A DNA stretch of 64,000 nt from Anoplolepis gracilipes (lineage: Eukaryota; Arthropoda; Insecta; Hymenoptera; Formicidae): assembly GCF_047496725.1 (NCBI RefSeq), contig NC_132986.1, forward strand, positions 9,645,031-9,709,030, given 5' to 3'. Below the pieces are notes generated by a model. It was given only the letters and a program-made list of their open reading frames with translations. It ran no database searches and was not told the origin of the DNA. The position numbers and the translations under genes are program-made. Of the stretch, positions 40,754-53,068 are shown one piece after another. Position 1 is the stretch's first letter; the number at the start of each line of letters is the position of its first letter.

Positions 40754-41928
40754 TACTATTGACTATGAATTACGAATAATTTGTAAATATACGAGAACAC
40801 CGCAGGAGTCGTGTCTCTCGCATGAATTATATATAGACAGCTTTTCCCCCCTTCTCATTCCCCCCCCCCCCCCACGGAGATATCAGACCGGTCGCATTTT
40901 GACGCAAGTTTGGCGATCATTCTCGATGATTTTACCTCAAATAAATATTACCGCTTACCTTGTACTATCGTCGCTTCCTGTATTTGCATCGAAATAGCCT
41001 TCGATTAAAAAAACTCGCTCTGTTCGATGATCATCGCGATGTTTTTCCAAAGATTCAGCCGGATCCATCTCTCTCTCGAAAGTCTTCGACTCTGACACGA
41101 TTCGGTCCGACTGTGAACAGCACGCAATTCGATTTGAAACAGATTCGCGCACAAATTTACAATCACAGACCTGATCAGATCTCTGTGTTTACAATTGACA
41201 GTTCGCGCGCTGTAAACGACACGTGCCTCGCGTCGGCGCTGATCGCCATGTTGTCGGTGAGTCAAGCGCATGCGCGAGAGGCGAGGTATGCGACTCCGTA
41301 CTCCGTACACTTCACTAACGTATAAATATTTCGGGTAACGCGAATATAATTGACTTTGAAAATTCGCGTCCGGCGACAATGTCATCAACGAGGCTCGCGA
41401 ATGTAAAACGTAAACAATGTAGGAAACATCTCGGCTCAAGGTATATTTATGATAAATGTACGATAAATATGTAATATAATATACCTGCGAAAATCTTCCT
41501 GCCAACGATGAATATGAAATGCGCTCTGTTCCGAAACGGCTGTTCCGATGACGACGACTTCACTCTCAATTATTGGAACATCGAATTGAACTAGACTACT
41601 ACTCAAAAAGGCACGAGCGCCACTGTCGCTATAGCTCTCCCGGTAAGTGTCTCTTTTTAGATCTATTCTTTTTTGGATATTTTTATAAATTTATACGTAC
41701 GAGAATAAAAGAATTAATGTAATAACGAGTATAAATCCAGTTTAGAATAAGAGCTAGATCCTCTCTCAAAATTCGAAAAAATTCTAGATGTAAAATTCTC
41801 CCATTAAATATATTATATTTGCACGAATTTCTGAATTAAATATATTATATTATATTATATTTGAACAATCAATTTTATTTTTTTAATTTATTTCATAGGC
41901 TTCGACGTATCATTCTTGTATAAAAAAC

Positions 41929-41959
<31 letters not shown>

Positions 41960-42375
41960 AAATTTTGGCCCTTCTCCTTATTCTTTAAAATGCGTAAAAG
42001 CTTTATTAAGTCTTATATTAATAATCAGTATTTAATATCGACTTTAAAATACAAACGTATCATTAGTCAATGTCGCATATGTATTAACAAGACATTTTTA
42101 TAAGAGATTTTTTTAAAGCACGTTCCACTTGACGTCGCGCAATGTTCGCGAGATCATTTCATCCTTGTTCACCGAAAGTCAAACAAGGATAAATGATGCC
42201 GCTCGCGACAGCAAGTGGGACATGTGTACGTACATTCATACACTCTTACTAGAGGGAGTGGGAGGGAAAGTGGGTGGGAGAAGGAGAGGCGAAAAAAAAA
42301 GAGACAGAACTATTCTGCGTTCGCTGTTCGCTATCTCGCTCGAGCCACTGCGCATTTCAATATGGCTAAATTTTA

Positions 42376-42606
42376 GTGAGGTCAGCAGCCTCGACATATC
42401 GCTTTCGCGTTGATACGTGCTCTCGTATTTCCCGTGGAACCCTATATTCACAACGAGTTTCGTTCTCGTCGATTACGCCGCGATCGGGCCGTGTTCGTTC
42501 CGCTGCCATTTCCGACGCGAATTTCGTGCTATCGTCATCGTCCCTCGAATTGACCGTCGGCCGACTTCCCGTTCGTCACTTTTCGCAGAGCGAATTCTCA
42601 AGCAAG
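42376..42606 (+). other. Probable untranslated first exon of the gene at 44627
   Basis: A CpG-rich block rises out of AT-rich sequence at about 42.13 kb and ends at a strong donor (caag then gtatgt, donor at 42607). The start coordinate is approximate. With the internal exon at 44442 and the coding exon at 44627 it forms a plausible leader. A minus-strand frame across the same bases is probably a shadow. Confidence 0.4.
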
Positions 42607-44441
42607 GTATGTAAAAAATCAAAAAAAAAAAAAAAAAAAAGAAAAAGAAAGTAAACGAAAAAAGGATTTCGATCAAAATGAACGTTTCTCTTCCACGTTA
42701 CGCCTTTGCCCGTGTTCCTCGCGTCTCTCGTCGGCCTCGACGCTCGACGCCGGTGCGCCTGAATCTGAATGAAATAATAGAGGTTAGGTGCGCGCGCTAC
42801 GAAACGTCGCACCGTCGCACCGTCGCACCGTCGCACCCGTCCGTGAGATGCTCCCGCAACGATCGAAGTAATAAAGTCGCGCCGCGATATTAAGTCTGGC
42901 TTTCTTCTCGTCGGACACTGATGAACAAACCTATAATTTGTAGAAGCGAGTGTGACTGTGAGAGATGATCGGAACGGATTATTTTGGTGGAAGAGAGGCA
43001 AAATCGGCGAACGTCTTCGCGAGAAAGTGATTAGATTCAATACAGAGGACGAAAGAAGTTACTGTCAGACGTGCGTAAGTCTTACAGATATGTTACGTCG
43101 TTATCAACTCGAATAAACATCTCGTTGCGGAGAAAAAAAAAACTTGTCATTTTCCGCTTACGAATATGGTGACAACCTTGTCGGGGCATCGTTTCGTGCA
43201 AAAAGTCGAGCTTGGTCAAGCATTCTTGACACGATCGGAATTTATTAGCGAAAATCTTTAACGACGATCAATGTTTAAACATTTGTTTACAATTGTGCTT
43301 ATTAACATATCGTATGTTTAACTTTTTTTTCTTTTTTTAATGTTGGGCCGTGAAACGACGTTTCGCGATAATTATTATGCGTGTTACGCAGTCAAACGTC
43401 TTTCTTGAGAAACTCATCGTATGCGGTTAATATTGTGTACGAGAGGAATAATGTCGACATTTATGTGAAACTGCGGTAAAATATGTCCTTGTGTAATATA
43501 TTTCGACGTTTTCTAACCTCGTAGTTGGCTCGATAATGCAGGGAATTCACTTATCGATATAAACAATCTTTCATCATGAATAGTTTGTGTTTCTTCTTTT
43601 GTCATTGTTGTTTTATAATAAATGTGTGTAATGTAGTATTGTATTGTTCCTCTTACTTTGTATGGCTTGTTGGAAATTGATCTATCAAAACCGTGTGTTT
43701 TTTCCTTTCAAAAACTCTTATATCTAACAAATCTTTCTGGTTGCCCGTTCAAGGACAGTTATAAAAAATGAGTGAAAGAGAATAAAGGCTGATGATTTGT
43801 GAGCTTGAAGGTTTTACCAGAACTCAAATCAAATGATCATGTTTAAATTTATTCAAGTAACGAATACTCGTTTGCTGGAAATGATTGTGGAAATAAGTCT
43901 TGTGAAAAGAATTCAAAAATTATTCAAGTGGAAAAATACTTGTGTGTATATATATTTTGTCATAATACACTACGAATGATATTTCACTGACACATATTTT
44001 ACAAAATAATTTTGAGAATAGAATTATTTTAATAAACTTTTTTTATTACATATTCTTAGAGAAAGTGTTTTGAAATTAATGAATGTCTTTTTGGCAGGTA
44101 TTTTTACTTTTTTCTATTGATTTTCTTTTAACAAGCATCAATAATTTTAAAACTATAAGTAATTGAGACGAAACTTATTTGGAAACTTGGAGAGGTAAAC
44201 AGATAATAAAAGCTTACAGTTTTTTTCAATTAATTAAAATGGAATTTTAATTTGAAGCTTGCAAAGAAAAAAAAATTAAAAACTTGCAATAAAAATATAA
44301 TAATTAGCTCTCTTGATAATGTTGTTAAGGAAAAAGTCCATATTGTGTAACAAATCTATCATTATGAAAATATCTGATAGTTTTGCAACATTTTATATAT
44401 GTTTTATGATTCGTCATTCTTATAAATGTTTTATTTTTCAG

Positions 44442-44532
44442 AAACCACAAAGAGCACAATTGGAAGAAAAGTCTTTGAAGGATATAGGAAAATATATCTT
44501 TCTACTCCATGCAACATATCTGTGAAAACAAT
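44442..44532 (+). other. Probable internal 5' UTR exon, 91 nt
   Basis: Bounded by a textbook acceptor (ttttatttttcag, ending at 44441) and donor (acaat then gtaagt, from 44533). It lies between the candidate first exon and the coding exon at 44627. It contains an upstream ATG (at about 44511) that stays open to the donor, which could dampen translation of the main frame. Confidence 0.5.
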
Positions 44533-44626
44533 GTAAGTCTCTCTAATATGCTGAGAAAGAGCTTATTGTTCAAATTGATTGAGATTAAGATGTCGGGAAA
44601 CTGATTTCTGAAAGAATCAAATAATA

Positions 44627-45582
44627 ATGGCAGAAAACACTAAGGAGGACACCAAATTCTCGGTGAATAAGAACGATATGTCTGGAATTTCTTCAACAAC
44701 TTCTGCAACTAATAAAGCAGTTTCCTCTGATGAAGAAAAGGATGAACTTAGAGACATTGACAAAGCATCTACTTCTAAAGAAGATGTAGACGTAAAGAAT
44801 GAGAAAGTTGTCAAAGATACAGATTTGCTTGATAAAGAGAAACAAAGTACTTTCAAAACTGATTGCAATGGAGATTCTAATGAGGAAACTAAACCAGATA
44901 ATGTTTCTCCTGAAAAGATTGAAACAGAAGTGAAAGAGAATCTCAAGGAATTTTCTTCTACAGAAGCAAGATCTGACAGTCAAGAAGACGCGAAATGCGT
45001 CTACGACGTAGACAAGAGACTGAACGAAATCTTAAAAGTCGTGCATGGAGATTTGCAGATGGAAGTGCTCCAGAAAGTTGCTGGCGTTTCTACAACCGCA
45101 AAAGACAGCGACGAAGACAGCAGTGAGAAAGATCAGCAGACGGTAAAAAAGGAAGAAACTACTCCAGAAGACAGTGCAGTGGATAGCTCGGAGAAATATA
45201 CTGCTTCCGCAACCTTAAAAAGTACAGAAGACGAAAGAGATGAAAGAGATTCGAGAAATTTCTCGATGAGAGCAGAAGAGAAATCGGAGATTGGAATTGT
45301 TGGTTCCCCGACCACCATCAGCGAGCTTATTAACGAAGAAGAACTTGGAGGTGACTCTGCATTATCGGTCGATCAAAAGGATCACATAGTAGAATGGGTC
45401 GAGAATTCGGTGAAGGTAAATGCCGACGAGGAAAATAATATTGCTGAAGAATGTCAACCAGAGATGTACGAAAAGAATACGATGGAGATAACGAAACAAC
45501 AGAAGCTTGATGATGTCCATGTTATATCATCCAGAAAATCGCAGAAGATTGTCAGCAACATCATAAAGAAGAGCATCAAGTG
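44627..45582 (+). CDS. First coding exon of an acidic, disordered protein of unknown function (partial)
   Basis: An open frame of 318 full codons plus two bases, starting MAENTKEDTKF. It is rich in Ser, Glu, Asp, Lys and Thr throughout, with no membrane segment or signal peptide, so it is probably a soluble, largely unstructured protein. The least disordered parts are near residues 127-150 (VYDVDKRLNEILKVVHGDLQ), 231-262 (ISELINEEELGG to IVEWVENS) and the basic C-terminal end (SRKSQKIVSNIIKKSIK), the last resembling a nuclear-localisation or helical segment. A TGA follows TGG at the end, but the bases tg-gtgagt form a consensus donor, so I read this as an exon end two bases into a codon rather than a true stop. 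A four-codon upstream frame lies at 44590-44604. The family is not recognised, and later exons were not found. Confidence 0.6.
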
Positions 45583-45586
45583 GTGA

Positions 45587-47142
45587 GTGCTATATATTTA
45601 CATTATTACTAATATAGTATATTTAATTATTAATTATTAATTATACACACTCACGCGCATTGTACATGCGCTGGTCAAAAACGCAGAGCGGATATGAATG
45701 AAACACTATCTTGCGATAATAATTCTCGCACTTCTAATTGTCCTTGCCTTCTTATCTCTTAAATTTAAAAATATAATTATCTTTTCTTCTTTCTTAAACT
45801 AAAAAAAAAGTTGGGAAAAATAAATATGTTTCACGATATGATTGCATAATTTTACGCGAAAAAATATTAAATTTTTTCGCTTCAACCATTATCCACGGCT
45901 CTTAAAAATTTAGAATCAGAAAGATTATAAATATTGATTTTTTTTTTTTTTTTTACTCGAATTACTGTTCAACAATTTTTCTAAACGCCGCGAAAAGAGT
46001 TTGCCAATCTATTTGCGCGATTTCAATGCCATCGAGAGCGTATATGTTCTTTCCGATGCACCGTGGTGCACCAATGTCGCGTCCGCTAAAAGATATTTCT
46101 GGATATAACGAATATTTCCTTTCTTCTTTGTGACGATGATGGGCGAGATTGGTGTTATCAGCCGATAAAACCGGGATAAGTGGCGAGCGCATTGACGGAC
46201 GCGCAAACGCATACTAACGATACCGGGCTAAAGAGGGAGAAGAGATGAAGACGAGAGGAAAAAAAAAAAAAAAAAAAAAAAGAAAAAAAAAAGAGCGGAG
46301 GGAGCGAAATATTGACCGTGGGATGATAAGTAAACGGTGATATCGATAACAGGATGACTATTTCTGCAGCGTATTCTCTCCTTTTTTAACCTTCGCTTAT
46401 CTACGAGAAAGTGTCCTTTATTTTTCCGTGTTTGCATCATAAATATCTTTGCTATAGCACACGCATGCTCTTCTACGTTAAACCGCGTCAAAAAAAAAAA
46501 AGGGAAAGATTTTTTTATTTAATCTCAACTGTGTAGGTACATTGATTCATAAAATTGTTAGTACATAAAAAAGTTTATATAGCATTTTCTGATATCATGA
46601 ATATAGAATTATCTAATTATTTACTTATGTTCCTTCAGCTTATATAGTTTTCATATATAGAGAAGGTTTTTAGTTATCAATCTCTCTCTCTTTTCTATAG
46701 ATTTTCTTTTACTTTGTTTTATGTTTGTAAGTGCAAATTCTTTATTGGCTATTTTTAAAAAAAATTCTTAAAATTCTAGTCTTTAAGAACTATATTTCTA
46801 TTGAATTTTCTACCACTTTATTTAATTTTTATAACATTACTACAAATTCTTTAGTGACCATCCTTTAAATAGTGACTATTCTGAATTCTTAAAATTCTTT
46901 AAAATTTTTTAAAGGGATTCTTACCGTTTAATTTAAGACAAACAAATTAAAAAGCTTTAGAAATCACTTTCAAAAATACCAGCACAAAACAAAAAGTAAA
47001 AAAATGTAATCATACTTGAAATATTTGTATTTTAAAAATTATAAAAATTATAATCACATTTTTAATTACACAATATGCATTTTACAATTACAATTATTTT
47101 TCAATATTATTTTATTAATAATATATTACTAATTTATAATCT
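45587..47142. other. Spacer or intron; nothing firmly supported
   Basis: AT-rich sequence with a minus-strand frame at 45962-46192 (ending IDWQTLFAAFRKIVEQ) that has balanced composition but no recognised family or clear splice sites, and a poly-A run at 46260-46280. Confidence 0.35.
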
Positions 47143-47149
47143 GTTATTC

Positions 47150-47187
<38 letters not shown>

Positions 47188-47195
47188 TTATTCTA
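47143..47195. mobile_element. Bare poly(A)-tail insertion flanked by a 9-bp target-site duplication (minus orientation)
   Basis: A pure run of 35 T (47152-47186) is bounded by identical copies of gttattcta (47143-47151 and 47187-47195). Read on the minus strand this is poly(A) between direct repeats, the footprint of LINE-type target-primed reverse transcription that copied only the tail. Slippage of a shorter tract would not explain the exact 9-bp duplication. Confidence 0.6.
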
Positions 47196-48488
47196 ATTAC
47201 AATTAGCAAATCTTTGAAAAAGGAGAAAATTAATACATAAACAATTCGTTTATAACGGTTAAAATTTTATAATTACTTGACACTTTTATTGGTATCATCT
47301 TTCTATCTGCGTGACACTGGAGAACGTTTATTTCCGACACATCGCGGAATATTTTCTTCTTTAAAAATGCGTTCTTGATATATAAGTCCTTCGTACGGAA
47401 GAGAGAAGAACAAATACAATTTTGTCAGTTGCCGTAGCCACGGTTATCAATACTTCGATGACACGAAGGTTAAACGGCGACAATATGCCTTTGATGACGC
47501 CAAGCGTAACCTCGCATGAGCAATACTGCGCCTATGATGATGTTGTTATCGGTATCAAGGCGTTACCTCGATCTTACGTACATATATTGGAAAAAGCAAC
47601 TAGTATACCGCGGTTATCGCCACTAAAAAGTTCATATCGAACGTGTAAACAATTTCCGGGATTAAACTTACTTTATATGTTTTTCCCTATAATTAATACA
47701 TCTTCCAAACAGTCATCATTTAAGCCAGTTATTTAATAACAGTATAAAAGCGATAAGGAATAATAGTTATTTATTTTATGATTATGTCTCGTACTTTTGA
47801 TTCGCGATTATGTGCCGATTGATATCGGATACTGTTATCTTATCAGTTAACTGTTCACCAATTTACAGAAGACAATAATTTGCTGGCATTGCCTACAGAA
47901 TTTTACTCGTGGCATTGAAAATCATTTCTTTATTGTTTGTCATCGAGTCTATAGAGCAGTCATTCTTAAATGTAAAATAATTCAGAATCGTTATATTAGA
48001 TATTTTACATCTAAAAACAATTTTCTTGCAACTTTTTCTCTGACATGGACAGAAAGACCATTGTCTTTTCGCCATTTTACCATGAACAGTTTGACTTATT
48101 AACATTTTACAGTGAATCAAAGTTTATTAAATAGTATTTGCGTCTTTTTTAGTATCTTTTAATAGTATACAAAAACCATAAAAAATTGTTTTTAGATATT
48201 CTCTTCTCTCTTGCTTTTTTCTTTCTCTCCTTCTTTTCCTTATATTAAAATATTTTAAATAAATTTTTATAAAAAAACGTTTGATCACCTTGGCAAGTAA
48301 TATTCGTACTGCGTCACGAAAGACACTCTCTCTCTCTATATACATGTATATGAAGAAAGAGCTTTTGCATTCGATGCGCGATTTATTTCTCGATCGATCG
48401 ATGGATTGATCAAGCGGCATTTTACCACGTGCTTCTCGGAAACCATTGTAGTTGAAACTCGGGGTAATTATAATATGCGCGATCGACC

Positions 48489-48493
<5 letters not shown>

Positions 48494-48530
<37 letters not shown>
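48494..48530. repeat. (TA)n microsatellite followed by (GC)n
   Basis: About 36 bp of TA passing directly into gcgcgcgcg. Confidence 0.9.
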
Positions 48531-48535
<5 letters not shown>

Positions 48536-48562
48536 CGCGTGTTTCACGGGAAGGCTATCCAG

Positions 48563-48619
48563 TTTCCATGGTCCCAGGCCAAGGCTGGTCTCACCCCGAT
48601 GGCGGCGGCAGCAGCAGCA

Positions 48620-48660
<41 letters not shown>

Positions 48661-48673
48661 GCCGGTCGGATGA
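48563..48673 (+). other. Possible polyalanine-encoding segment in a GC-rich island
   Basis: After a possible acceptor (ctatccag, ending at 48562) one frame reads FPWSQAKAGLTPM, then about 20 alanines, APVG and a stop. The alanine codons vary (GCG, GCA, GCC), as in translated polyalanine tracts of transcription factors. However, the acceptor has no good pyrimidine tract, and the poly-Arg and poly-Gly frames are also open. The island continues to about 48890 and includes two copies of aacggtacc and a hairpin-forming ggctgg...ccagcc. It could instead be a promoter. Confidence 0.25.
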
Positions 48674-49302
48674 AAGTGGAGCGGCCGCGACGACGCGAGA
48701 GGGGTTTTAATCCCCACGAACGGTACCATAGAAACGGTACCGCTAGGGTCGTTATGTGCAGTCACTGCCGGAGACCAACCACTCCGGTACCGGCTGGAAG
48801 GGCTTGTTCCAGCCAGCCCTTCGACTCGATTATTCCGACCCTATCCGCACACTCGATCCGCGTCCATCTGGATCTTCGATGCGTTCTTTTTTACACAATA
48901 ATATTTTGATGAAGATAAAAAGATTGATAATTTAATCTAATAATAGAGTTTAGTATTTATATGAGAGAGAATATATATATATATACATATATATGGAAGT
49001 CAAAGAGAGTCGACTTTTTTCCTGTGTGATTTGCATAGATTATAGCTGCATTTAGTTGCAATAAATTTTTATCCAATTTTATCGAGCTTATTTTACTGAT
49101 AAATGTCGAAGAACTCGAAGAAATTGCTTCTTGAAAATCCAAGCCAGGAAATATTAAAGAAAACGAGAAGGTCTTCTTTTGTCCGTAATCCCTCCCTCGG
49201 GCGAAGGACCGCAACCAGATGTTGAGGGACGACGAAGAATTCTGTTTGACCGCACACGCGAACGAACATATATATGTACGTGTGTATCCTGCATCGCTCT
49301 TT

Positions 49303-49303
49303 C

Positions 49304-49356
<53 letters not shown>

Positions 49357-49375
49357 TGTCTGTCTGTCTGTCTGT

Positions 49376-49431
<56 letters not shown>

Positions 49432-49454
49432 CTCTTTCTCTTTCTCTTTCTCTC
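49303..49454. repeat. Compound (CG)n-(TG)n-(TCTG)n-(TC)n microsatellite
   Basis: A (CG)8 run passes into about 35 bp of TG, five or so TCTG units, about 48 bp of TC, then TTTCTC units. The alternating purine-pyrimidine CG/TG part has strong Z-DNA potential. Confidence 0.95.
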
Positions 49455-50159
49455 GCTTGCGTTATGTACGCCAGAGTGACACGCTCACGAGGGATGTGCG
49501 TGACGGTACCATCATGGCGGAGTATAGTTGCCTCGCACTTGCAGAGGTTGTCTTCCCTCGAGTTTAGTTGTCTCATTACGAACAAGTCGTTTCAACAGAT
49601 TTGCATTTACGTTGTATTCCTTTATGAGTCAAGGTTATTCACACGAAAATTTTCAGAACATAATCGTGGTAATTATTCCGTATATTAAAAAATTTAAGAT
49701 TTTTATTTTCGGTGACTTTGTTGGAGGATATTAAATTGCAACTTTTCTATGACCTTGGGAAATAATGCCTTATTGTTATGAAAATTTGGAAGCTGTAAAA
49801 TAAGATAGCGTTTAAGCAAAATACACTTTCTTCTTTTATCTTTTTAAGTTACGTGAAAAACATATGTGAAAACATATCTGCATCTTAATAACTTACCTGA
49901 AAAAAGAAGAGCTTTGAATGGATAATTCAGGCTTATGTTTTTCAAAAATTGAATTATCTATCTAAACATTTGCAGTCCATATATACAAGTGTAACGGAAA
50001 GAAAATTCGGAAAATTTCGAAATAGAAATATAATTCTGGATGAAAAAAAAAAAGATATAATTATTAGACAAATAAAAAATGAATATTTAGGAATATTAAT
50101 TCGAGACGAAAATTCTCCTTTATTTCTCGGCATCTTTTAAGAAATTTACATTTACGGCC

Positions 50160-50443
50160 TCGAGGTATAAAACGTCGTTACACGCTGTCGTGATTGATCG
50201 CGCGAAGATCCAGATATTGTTCCGCGACTATGTTCCGTGTCTTCTTCGTCTTCCGATCCCTCGTATCCTGGTAACGCCTGAGAGTGACGTCATCCGGCGT
50301 GTGTGATCCAAAGACCCCGGCAAGCCGGTAACCAACCGTTAGCACCGCCAACGCCATCGCTACCCACCGTCACGATCAGCATCGCCGCCGCCACCACCCT
50401 CGGATCAACCCTCCAGCCCGTTTTCTCTCTCTCTCTCTCTCTC

Positions 50444-50520
<77 letters not shown>

Positions 50521-50660
50521 CTCTCTATCTCTCTCTCTCTCGCTCTCTCGTTCTCTCGTTCTCTCGCCCCCTCCGACGATCCCCTTCGCAATTCCGTCGC
50601 CCTCCGAGCGGACTCTGACCCCTCTCGCACCACCACTGCCGCCGTCGTTGCCGCTATAAC
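50160..50660. promoter_or_regulatory. GC-rich island with a pyrimidine core (promoter or leader candidate)
   Basis: CpG-containing sequence stands out from AT-rich flanks on both sides and encloses a compound (TC)n-(TCTG)n-(TC)n repeat at 50423-50574. Frames on both strands are open through it as a result of composition. No transcript direction can be assigned. Confidence 0.3.
50423..50574. repeat. (TC)n-(TCTG)n-(TC)n microsatellite
   Basis: About 150 bp of pyrimidine-rich repeat, with five or six TCTG units between TC arrays and TCTCGC variants at the right end. Confidence 0.95.
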
Positions 50661-50699
50661 GAGAGCCAGATAGAGCAGGTATCCGAAGCGAAGCGAGAC

Positions 50700-53068
50700 C
50701 AGAAAATCTGGATATATTCTCCAAAGTTTTTTTCTGTTTCTATGTAAATTTGCCAAATTTTTATCGGCCCTGTGACAAATCATATATATTATTTAGATAC
50801 ATACATACACTTATATATGATAAATATATATATATATTATCTTTCAAAAGTTGGAAACACTATTATTTGTATAAAACAATATCTTTCTTAAAGATATAAA
50901 TTTTTTATAAATATATATATTAGTAAAATAATTGTGCGAGAGAAGTATAATTTTATCTACAAACTTTGATAGAATATTGCATACTTTTGAATGATAAGAT
51001 GTATGGGTTATCTAAAGAAACCAATAGATCTTTTTTCAGCCTTTGTTATAATCATGCAGTTTCCCTTTTTGAAAACGTATTTTCTAATAAGGAATCACGA
51101 GGAAGAGCTTTCAAAGATTAAGAAAGCATATTCTCATTATTTATCTCTTTTTGTTAATTTGTTATTTGTTCTATTTGAGGATAAGCACGATTGAAAAATT
51201 AAACGTTCCTTGAAACGTTCCTTGTAATATTCAATAATTACCAATTAAAAAATTTATAAACATTGTTTACATTATTTTTAATAAAAGGATTTAAAGTTTC
51301 GAAAATTTATCTACATTTTATAAAGTAGATAAGCGTGTACGCGGAGCTTCATCTGTTACTCGTCAAACCCGAATATGAAACCAGATCTTCCTTAGTGGTT
51401 CCCAGTCTGAATAGATCTCATCAAGAGAACCAGCAGAGTATTCGCAAATTTCGAACGGCGTTTCGTTTTAGGTAACGCAGAAAAATGATTCCTGATCCAT
51501 CTCATGCCAATATTAACACATAAATATCATATAAGTTATGCTTTATTAAAATGTCCCATTTGTCGTTTTAAAATTCGTCGTATGTAAATCGTAAATGCAA
51601 CGAATTGATCACCGATCGATGACCATGCTATTAAAATCAATGTTATAAATTATTAACTGTATAATACTGGATATTAAACTGCATGGATTAATTTAAATTA
51701 CGATAAATTTCATGGATATTATAATTTAAATGAAATTTGAATTTTATTTCCAAATAGAATATAAATACCTAACCATACCATTGTTGTATCGGACGTATCG
51801 TCATTAATTAATTTTAGTAATATCTTCGTTGTGTGATACACGATTGCGATAGTAATACAGAGAATGGTAGCACGAGTCGTTGTGTGCCGTCAGCGTTAGG
51901 TGATCTCGGGATCACCACGTGCTCTCCATATCGACGTGTAAATAATCTCGGTGTGCAGAAACTAGGCCCTCGAGGGCATACGCCGATGGATATACAACAC
52001 GTGAATACATGACGAGAGTGTATCTCGTTCGAATAGAAACCTAAACCACTAGTTAAACTCCTTTTTTTCATCGTGCGAGCAACAGGTCGAGCGAGGTTAA
52101 CGTCGCGTCATACCATTGCAATGTGGGCGGAAAGAGAAGAGGGTTTTATAAAACTAGCTCGTATAAGCGAAATATCCACCAACGATTGACCTGTTCGTCC
52201 TGATCGAGAAACGATCTTGGATCTGTCAGATCGCAAACGCGCAAGTCTGTGAGAAGAGTCGCTTGTGGTTCCCTAGAGACTCCAGCGCGACTTGGCAGGT
52301 TTGGCAGGCAGACAGAGCGGGAGTGCAGGCAAAGGGAGAGGGTGGCTTGGACCTTGGTCGGGGTGGTGGGTATTGATCCCGACGAAGCGGTAGCAGCGGG
52401 GTAGCCGGACCCCACCTCAAGGATGAAGGGTACCTCCCCTCTCCGCGCTCAGCCAGAGTCTCTCTATATCTCTTTTCATCTATCTCCCTTTCTCTCGTAT
52501 TCTTTCAATGATGACAGGGAGAGCAGGCGAGAAGAGAAAACAGAAGAAGCGCATTAGTTTGTAATTCAGAAGAAAGAGAAAGAGTTAAAGAAAGGTTATA
52601 GCATTTATAACTTCTATACTTTTGTATGGTTCCAAGATTTCGTTTTTTACGGTCTCGGTATGCCAGCCCTAGCTGGCATAACGAGTGGTCCGAAAAAAAT
52701 GTCAAAATAATTGGTAACAATAAAACAGTCTGGGGATGCATTTCTTTAATTTTTTTTTTTTTTTTTTTTTTTATTAGTTTATCATTTTTCACAATTTAAT
52801 CTGACTCTTTTCTAAATGCCAAGTCTATTTTCGATTTATAAAAGCACCGGTTAGGTTGTGTTGTCTCTTTTTTTCATCTGTAATCTTTTGTAATTTTTTT
52901 CTCTTTTTCAAAATAAAAATGAAAGTAAAAACTAAATTAAAGGGAAGAAAATTTAACAAAAAATATCAAGTGATAAACATAATGACACAAAGAACTTTCA
53001 GGATGATTTGCAATTATGACAAAAATGTTGAAATGAGAATTATGCATCGGGACATATGCAGTAACGAT
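50700..53068. other. Spacer or intron; no supported gene
   Basis: AT-rich, apart from a GC-richer island at about 51870-52450 that has open frames on the minus strand but no recognisable protein. A poly-T run lies at 52749-52772. Confidence 0.35.

Larger units (their letters stand above)
35357..42375. other. Non-coding or unassigned stretch; no supported gene
   Basis: Mostly AT-rich. It holds a poly-T run (36898-36928), poly-A (38773-38801), (GA)n at 40142-40250, (TA)n at 40705-40750, poly-C near 40861, and GC-richer CpG-containing patches at 38.3-38.6 and 40.9-41.35 kb. No open frame has recognisable domain content. Confidence 0.4.

Noticed and set aside
41005..41505. 166-residue minus-strand frame
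   Set aside because: No recognised motif, no signal of splicing, and an equally open plus-strand frame. Composition follows the CpG patch.
45584..45586. TGA as the true end of the acidic protein (and likewise 60312-60314 for the THAP protein)
   Set aside because: In both cases the stop overlaps a full consensus donor gtgagt, so an exon end is more likely. Without cDNA a real stop in an unspliced isoform cannot be excluded.
48406..48909. Poly-Arg frame of 167 residues
   Set aside because: Produced by the (GCC)n run and a (TA)n tract encoding Tyr-Ile repeats upstream; not a plausible protein.
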